In this document: positions 36,801 to 40,870 of the stretch, piece by piece
Layout: each line of letters starts with the position of its first letter
Numbering within the stretch: position 1 is the first letter of the stretch
Origin: Nemertoderma westbladi
Taxonomy: Eukaryota; Xenacoelomorpha; Nemertodermatida; Nemertodermatidae
Reading direction: 5' to 3'
Length of the DNA: 40,870 nt
Assembly: GCA_032718475.1 (NCBI GenBank)
Contig: JAUCBJ010000932.1
Coordinates: forward strand, 1 to 40,870
The notes under the pieces: generated by a model
What the model saw: the letters and a program-made list of their open reading frames with translations, nothing else
Databases searched by the model: none
What the model was told of the DNA's origin: nothing
Made by a program: the position numbers and the translations under genes

Positions 36801-38713
36801 ACTTAGGCCCCACGTCTCTGTTACTCAACGTCTGCATAGCATACGAGTTCTGGCCCCGCGTCTCTGTTACTCAACGTCTGCATAGCATACGAGTTAGGCC
36901 CCGCGTCTCTGTTACTCAACGTCTGCATAGCATACGAGTTAGGCCCCACGTCTCTGTTACTCAACGTCTGCATAGCATACGAGTTAGGCCCCACGTCTCT
37001 GTTACTCTATGTCTGCATAGCATACGAGTTAGGCCCCACGTCTCTGTTACTCAACGTCTGCATAGCATACGAGTTAGGCCCTACGTCTCCGTTACTCAAC
37101 GTCTGCATAGCATACGAGTTAGGCCCCACGTCTCTGTTACTCAACGTCTTCATAGCATACGAGTTAGGCCCCACGTCTCTGTTACTCAACGTCTTCATAG
37201 CATACGAGTTAGGCCCCCCGTCTCTGTTACTCAACGTCTGCATAGCATACGAGTTAGGCCCTACGTCTCCGTTACTCAACGTCTGCATAGCATACGAGTT
37301 AGGCCCCGCGTCTCTGTTACTCAACGTCTGCATAGCATACGAGTTAGGCCCCACGTCTCCGTTACTCAACGTCTGCATAGCATACGAGTTAGGCCCCACG
37401 TCTCTGTTACTCAACGTCTGCATAGCATACGAGTTAGGCCCCACATCTCTGTTACTCAACGTCTTCATAGCATACGAGTTAGGTCCCACGTCTCTGTTAC
37501 TCAACGTCTGCATAGCATACGAGTTAGGCCCCACGTCTCTGTTACTCAACGTCTGCATAGCATACGAGTTAGGCCCCCCGTCTCTGTTACTCAACGTCTG
37601 CATAGCATACGAGTTAGGCCCCACGTCTCTGTTACTCAACGTCTTCATAGCATACGAGTTAGGCCCCACGTCTCTGTTACTCAACGTCTTCATAGCATAC
37701 GAGTTAGGCCCCCCGTCTCTGTTACTCAACGTCTGCATAGCATACGAGTTAGGCCCCACGTCCCTGTTACTCAACGTCTGCATAGCATACGAGTTAGGCC
37801 CCACGTCTCTGTTACTCAACGTCTGCATAGCATACGAGTTAGGACCTACGTCTCCGTTACTCAACGTCTGCATAGCATACGAGTTAGGCCCCACGTCTCT
37901 GTTACTCAACGTCTTCGTAGCATACGAGTTAGGCCCCACGTCTCTGTTACTCAACGTCTGTTCTTGTATTTATTAAACGCCTCACACTCTGATCTTATAA
38001 AGAGATGGATTATATGTATTGAATTAATTAGTTATTATAGTATATCGATTGGTTTCAGACATCATTTTATTTTAGGATTTGTTATTGGTGGTCTTATCAT
38101 CACAAACATTGGGGCAGTACTAGCTCACAACGCCATGTCTTACATCCAGTACTTTGGTAAAGAGTTATCCACCGTGGACGAAAGCATTGTTATTATTGGC
38201 GTTCTTGTCATCAATGGTTCGATCATTGTAGCGTTCCCTGTCTCTTTAATAATTCGGTTCGTAACAAATAAACTCTTATTGTTCCATATTTATTTACCAT
38301 AATATAACTGTAGCACAAATTATTGACATTTATTATGAATTAGGTCAGTAGATCACTATTACATATTTTGTTGTTATTTTTTTATTAATTCACTGTAAAA
38401 ACACTCATATCTATTTATTTATTTATATTTATATAAAATGTCAGTCTCTCTGTGACCAAAGAGTTATATGTCAATATATTACTTTGCTTGCAGATTCATT
38501 GAAAATGGGAGAAAATCATTAAAATTTAATTTGTGGAAATTGAAGTGGAAATGGAAGAGACCTGAAATAAATGTAACAACTAAAAGTTTTAGTAACGATG
38601 GCAGGAAAGAGATTGGATCTTGTAATAGAACCTCACTTAACTCTCAATCTTTGGAAATGTATGTAAATTCTTCAGAGAATCGGCGTCATGATTTCGTTAC
38701 ATTATCACTGTGA
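27534..38713 (+). CDS. Plant-type-LRR, Cys-rich, multi-pass membrane receptor-like gene, 5 exons
   Basis: Exons 27534-27855, 31272-33747, 35595-35890, 38076-38256 and 38494-38713 sum to 3495 nt: 1164 residues plus stop, all junctions GT..AG and in phase. Order: signal peptide (about 1-29, hydrophobic FKLTILLHVFGNQFVYS); an LRR N-cap of the kind found in plant receptor kinases (DFLLTFYKETRGPNW, CCWFGITC, about 46-92); about ten LRRs to about residue 440 with the plant-like GxIP/NxFxG pattern (LRNNNLSGMLP, NNFIGEIPEPL); a Cys-rich region about 455-620; then TM segments near 623-646, 669-690, 692-710, 714-740, 770-798, 841-863, 897-924, 970-988, 990-1010, 1032-1050 and 1067-1092 (nine to ten likely real); a Lys-rich tail. 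No kinase domain. Likely a cell-surface receptor with a large glycosylated ectodomain; ligand and signalling unknown. Similar proteins are known to me from protists and some invertebrates but I cannot name a characterised orthologue. Confidence 0.85.
28084..28103 (+). repeat. C20 homopolymer in receptor intron 1
   Basis: A 20-base C run followed by GCCCCCT, about 100 bases before the 48-bp array. Confidence 0.9.
28207..30886 (+). repeat. 48-bp minisatellite in receptor intron 1 (about 55 units)
   Basis: Head-to-tail copies of a 48-bp unit containing CAACTCTTTATCATACTTAG and GCCTGTGGGAACCCTTCTA. Differences are mainly GCCTGC/ACCTGC/CCCTGC, CATAC/TATAC and AGGCC/AGCCC; one-base indels accumulate after 29200 and the last units (30800-30886) are degraded. 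Because 48 is a multiple of 3, the frames stay open for up to 349 codons (28149-29198) with a 16-residue hydrophobic period (LFIILRPVGTLL), but that frame begins with a TTG and lies in an intron, so it is not a gene. Confidence 0.97.
31272..33747 (+). CDS. LRR receptor exon 2: LRRs, Cys-rich region, first seven TM segments
   Basis: Acceptor TACTGTTTTAG ends at 31271; the first in-frame ATG of the long frame (31274) lies two bases inside, so the exon was not a separate gene start. Residues about 108-932. Contains many N-glycosylation sites (NxS/T), Cys-rich repeats CTCPS, CRCVSG, CQQCINSS, and the hydrophobic block starting at about 32820. The donor GTAAGT at 33748 lies at the very end of the frame; reading on would stop two codons later. 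Confidence 0.9.
34052..34122 (-). repeat. tRNA-like module, left arm of the palindrome
   Basis: On the minus strand: TAGCTGAATGGTTA (A-box-like) and CCAGTTCGATCCC (B box), with a CTTCCAA seven-base anticodon-type loop that would read UCC. Acceptor-stem pairing is poor and part of the D arm is missing (GTTAAGCG only), so this is a SINE head rather than a tRNA gene. Confidence 0.55.
34677..34749 (+). repeat. tRNA-like module, right arm of the palindrome
   Basis: Starts GAGCCGCTAGCTGAATGGTT and ends GTTCGATCCCACC. It has an extra GGTT compared with the left module, restoring a D-loop of normal length. The two modules point towards the window ends in opposite directions (minus on the left, plus on the right). 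Probably a SINE-type Pol III promoter. Confidence 0.55.
35595..35890 (+). CDS. LRR receptor exon 3
   Basis: Acceptor TTTTGGTAG ends at 35594; the split AAG codon joins KYNHIK to TSIEYNQEEK. Encodes YKDTHQYMELWFLLRQYLLA, a charged-then-hydrophobic pattern, and two membrane segments followed by RLLPYKKRGKRL. Donor GTGAGT at 35891, phase 1. Confidence 0.85.
36100..36480 (+). pseudogene. LINE ORF2 C-terminal fragment in receptor intron 3
   Basis: From about 36204 the + strand frame gives LEQNRLRFAGHFFRRED, NLVLWQPHGVNKHGGQPM and DLANVMGDRELWR, then a stop at 36462. RLRFAGH.FRR with GxP and MxDRxLWR near the end is the usual C-terminal signature of RTE/CR1-type non-LTR retrotransposons. The preceding bases show similar but frameshifted matches (ILGYHWR). 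Just downstream lies a short TAG repeat (36495-36515) like a LINE tail. The copy is 5'-truncated and lies in the same orientation as the host gene. Confidence 0.7.
36744..37959 (+). repeat. 45-bp minisatellite in receptor intron 3 (27 units)
   Basis: Twenty-seven head-to-tail copies of a 45-bp unit that reads GCATAGCATACGAGTTAGGC then CCCACGTCTCTGTTACTCAA. Copies differ by one or two bases. The period is a multiple of 3, so a 315-codon frame stays open on the minus strand (37954-37007) with a 15-residue period (SNRDVGPNSYAMQTL). The array ends about 115 bases before exon 4. Confidence 0.97.
38076..38256 (+). CDS. LRR receptor exon 4
   Basis: Acceptor TTTTATTTTAG ends at 38075; the nearer TTTCAG at 38058 would give an immediate stop, so it was rejected. 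Encodes FVIGGLIITNIGAVL and SIVIIGVLVINGSIIVAFPV, two hydrophobic segments. The donor GTTCGT at 38257 is not consensus but is the only one seen that is in phase (2) with exon 5. Confidence 0.7.
38494..38713 (+). CDS. LRR receptor exon 5: cytoplasmic tail and stop
   Basis: Acceptor ACTTTGCTTGCAG ends at 38493. Encodes a tail rich in Lys, Trp, Ser and Asn (FNLWKLKWKWKRPE ... HDFVTLSL) with stop TGA at 38711-38713. No ITAM, TIR or kinase motif is visible in it. Confidence 0.8.
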
Positions 38714-38742
38714 CTCGTGTTACATGTATCACATTAACATGA

Positions 38743-38748
38743 AATAAA
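38743..38748 (+). promoter_or_regulatory. Poly(A) signal of the LRR receptor gene
   Basis: AATAAA 30 bases after the stop codon, in the sequence CATGAAATAAAGT. Its place supports the 3' end of the gene model and implies a very short 3' UTR if used. Confidence 0.65.
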
Positions 38749-39010
38749 GTAAAATTCGGTTTAAAATCAATTCTTTATTATTATACTTTTAAATAAATAT
38801 TACATTTATCGTTATTAGTTATTACGAAGCTGACATATTTTTTGAAGGCCTATAATAATGTTATATTAGGTGATTCCGATAAATCCTGGATTCTGTCATA
38901 AATCCCCATTCATGTACTCCCTACGTATACATAATAAATTAATTGTTGTGGCTTAGAGTGACTGTGAAGGGCGAAAACATGATAGCCCACGCCATAGCGA
39001 AAAATTATCC
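38749..39010. other. Downstream spacer without recognised gene
   Basis: AT-rich DNA after the receptor poly(A) signal. Only an AAGGCCTATAA word (about 38846) and a region of no coding potential are seen. Confidence 0.5.
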
Positions 39011-39015
39011 ATCCG

Positions 39016-39290
39016 TCCTGGTGGCTCAGTTGTCTTAGGCACACAAACCCGGCTGATTATAACCGGAAGTTTTTAAACCTAGGTACCGGGTTCGAGCCCC
39101 AATAGGGTCGGTTGATATTTTTCTCTAGGGAGAGCATTATCATACCTATCCCTCCGGTTCACATAACGGAGACAAACCGGCGTCACATTCTGCCAAGGGT
39201 TAACACCACGCCCTATGTTTCCAATTACCAAATAGTGTTTGTACCGACAATGAAAAACGAGTATCACCATGTAAAAACAATGTCTTCGAA
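39016..39290 (+). mobile_element. tRNA-derived SINE
   Basis: Head: CCTGGTGGCTCAGTTGTCTTAG gives an A-box (TGGCTCAGTTGTCTTAGG) and ACCGGGTTCGAGCCCCAATA a B box (GGTTCGAGCCCC) about 60 bases on; an insertion between them makes it too long for a tRNA. The body runs to about 39290 with the word GTATCACCATGTAAAAACAA. The plus and minus open frames here are incidental. No clear TSD found. Confidence 0.65.
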
Positions 39291-39346
39291 TCGCTGAGCA
39301 TTGTTGCTACCGCACGTCACTGGCACCGAATAAGTGGGGAGGGGCA

Positions 39347-39365
39347 GGGGGGGGGGGGGGGGGGG
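39347..39365 (+). repeat. G19 homopolymer
   Basis: Nineteen G residues following GGGGAGGGGCA. Similar to the other G runs. Confidence 0.9.
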
Positions 39366-39504
39366 TTCCCCATTTCCTTTCGGTTTTTTATTATTTTGTT
39401 CAATGTGGTTGAAAAATGCATAGAAAACTATATACCATGGGAATCACTGGGAATACCAAGAAAATCACCAAAAGTACATAAAATTTGAAAAAACAATTTT
39501 TGGC

Positions 39505-39542
39505 AGGCCTAGCAGCCTAGCAGCCTAGCAGCCTAGCAGCCT
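39505..39542 (+). repeat. 8-bp tandem repeat (CCTAGCAG)n
   Basis: About four copies of CCTAGCAG after GGCAGG. Short and noncoding. Confidence 0.9.
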
Positions 39543-39876
39543 TTGTGAGATTCTAAAAATTTCACTAAAATGACTACTCTTCGTTATTTTCCATATATAT
39601 TTTCCGATACCACATTTTTTGGAACCAGCAGGTTCATTTTCATCATATTTTTTACACACTTTATTTCTATTTTCGTTTTCTAGTTCTGATAATTAGCAAT
39701 TTTGTAAAAAATATTCTAAATTTTTTAAAAACTAAAAAACACATGTTTTTTTATTTTTTTAATTTTTTATTCAAAAAATGGGGAAATATTATTCAATTAA
39801 GAAAAGTGCGTGAAATTTATTAAAGCTTATGAAATTACCCTTCATATAAAGCAAAATTAAGAAATATTACTAATTT

Positions 39877-40035
39877 GAATATAGTATATATTCTATGTTA
39901 TGTATATAGAGTTCTAGAACATAGTATATATTCTATGTTATGTATACAGAGTTCTAGAACACAGTATATATTCTATGTTATGTATATAGAGTTCTAGAAC
40001 ATATTATATATTCTATGTTATGTATACAGAATATA
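39877..40035 (+). repeat. 40-bp tandem repeat, about four copies
   Basis: GTTCTAGAACATAGTATATA with TTCTATGTTATGTATATAGA repeats every 40 bases. Alternate copies have TGTATATAG and TGTATACAG. The unit contains the palindrome GTTCTAGAAC and a nearly palindromic ACATAGTATATATTCTATGT; it ends in a degraded inverted stretch to 40085. Confidence 0.9.
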
Positions 40036-40520
40036 CATAATATATCAAACTTCTATATTATGAATATATACTATGTTCTAAAAGTCCTTGTTCTGAGATA
40101 ATCGCCTTCAAAGTTCAACCTTCCCGCTCAAAACTACCTGTGGGGTCTGGTTGGTTAATAGTGTCTGACATGAAGGAAGTACAACACCACGGTACACCGT
40201 GCTAAAATTGTATTTATGGGGGTATTCGGGGACGCTGATTCATTTCCGAGGTCAGGTTTAACATTTGGTGGAATGTAGTCTGTCCGTCTGTCGGTTGACT
40301 GTCTGTCTGTCTTACATTTTGACAGAGAAATTGGCAGATAGATATTCAACGATAACTCGAGAACTAAAAGTGATCTCTCTAAGCTGTTTTCAGATATTTA
40401 ATCCCCATTAGAATCCGCTGTAGATGCAATAAAAACAAATTTCTGAAATTTTTTGCGAGGGGAGTTAACCCCCCCCCCCTCCCCCCCCCCCTCCCTTAAT
40501 GAGTCCTTAACCAGTGCAGT
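40036..40520. other. Intergenic DNA with microsatellite and C-rich run
   Basis: No gene is supported. It contains a GTCT/GTCC microsatellite (40278-40313) and C11-T-C11 at 40469-40491. The minus-strand frame at 40155-40349 has no family resemblance. Confidence 0.5.
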
Positions 40521-40870
40521 ATGACGGTCCAGGCGCAGAAAGAGTCCCGACTCAAACAGACTACAGCGGCCAAGAATGCAGTTAAGGCTGCATCTAGGTC
40601 CCTGAACAGACAGTACTCTGTTAATCTACAGGAGCTAATAAACCAACAGGTTGATGCCATCAATGATGCAGACGACTGCAGGCAATCATCTCAGGCATGG
40701 AAATCGATCAACTTGCTTACCGGGCGGAAAAGCCTACCAGTTAGGCAGATTCACCAGCCGATCAAGGCTGCTGCAAGGTAAAGGCTGCTGCAAAGACCAT
40801 TAAGACCAATCGTGCCAGTGGGTAGATAGTGTTCCCCCTGAGGTCTTTAAAATACCTGAGTGTTTAAAGC
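40521..40870 (+). pseudogene. LINE ORF2 fragment, endonuclease-RT linker, cut by window end
   Basis: Frame from 40521 gives SRLKQTTAAKNAVKAASRSL, INQQVDAINDADDCRQSSQA and WKSINLLTGRKSLPVRQIHQ; after a frame break at about 40780 the reading DSVPPEVFKIPECLK (40828-40869) follows. The AWxxINxLTGRK and VPPExxK elements are typical of the stretch between the endonuclease and RT domains of non-LTR retrotransposons. The RT core would lie beyond the window. The copy is at least frameshifted. Confidence 0.6.

Noticed and set aside
37007-37954. 315-codon minus-strand frame with a 15-residue repeat
   Set aside because: It is the antisense reading of the 45-bp minisatellite in intron 3, with no start context or unique sequence.
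38059-38075. Acceptor at 38058 for receptor exon 4
   Set aside because: In the phase set by exon 3 it meets TAG within five codons; the acceptor at 38075 keeps the frame and joins two hydrophobic stretches.

Overview
This is animal nuclear DNA, most likely from a marine invertebrate. It has spliced genes with GT..AG introns, AATAAA signals, tRNA-derived SINE heads, LINE and DIRS-like retrotransposon fragments, TIR elements, long G or C homopolymers and very large minisatellites. Similarity of one gene to vertebrate BAP31 and the scattered octamer TAGGCCTA suggest a deuterostome such as an echinoderm, but this is a weak inference. Nothing bacterial or viral is evident.

Two host genes can be assembled, both on the + strand. 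(1) A BCAP31/BAP31 homologue, four exons between 10483 and 13954, 239 codons, with the three-TM N-terminus, coiled-coil C-terminus and a KKDN end that fits the KKXX ER-retrieval rule. (2) A large receptor-like gene, five exons between 27534 and 38713, 1164 codons: signal peptide, plant-type LRR N-cap, about ten LRRs of the plant-like GxIP type, a Cys-rich region, then about nine to ten membrane segments and a short tail. All splice junctions keep frame.

Layout: 1-618 DIRS-like RT/RNase H relic (minus); 1173-4088 SINEs, a LINE relic and short inverted repeats; 4220-5712 a TIR element; 6438-9753 a 3.3-kb TIR element with a perfect 9-bp target duplication; 10483-13954 BCAP31-like gene; 14.0-15.8 kb AT-rich intergenic DNA; 15832-26398 a 34-bp minisatellite of roughly 250 units split by a 2.0-kb TIR element (21129-23138); 26.4-27.5 kb upstream DNA of the receptor gene; 27534-38713 receptor gene, whose introns hold a 48-bp minisatellite (intron 1), an 0.8-kb imperfect palindrome with two tRNA-like modules (intron 2), and a LINE tail plus a 45-bp minisatellite (intron 3); 38.7-40.9 kb SINE, small tandem repeats and a LINE fragment running off the end. 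Minisatellites make up nearly a third of the window.

The observations most worth following are the plant-type-LRR/multi-TM receptor, the 34-bp array in which nearly every unit carries a perfect Pumilio motif (UGUANAUA) on the strand of both genes, and the intron-1 array in which many units resemble a complete 3' splice site.
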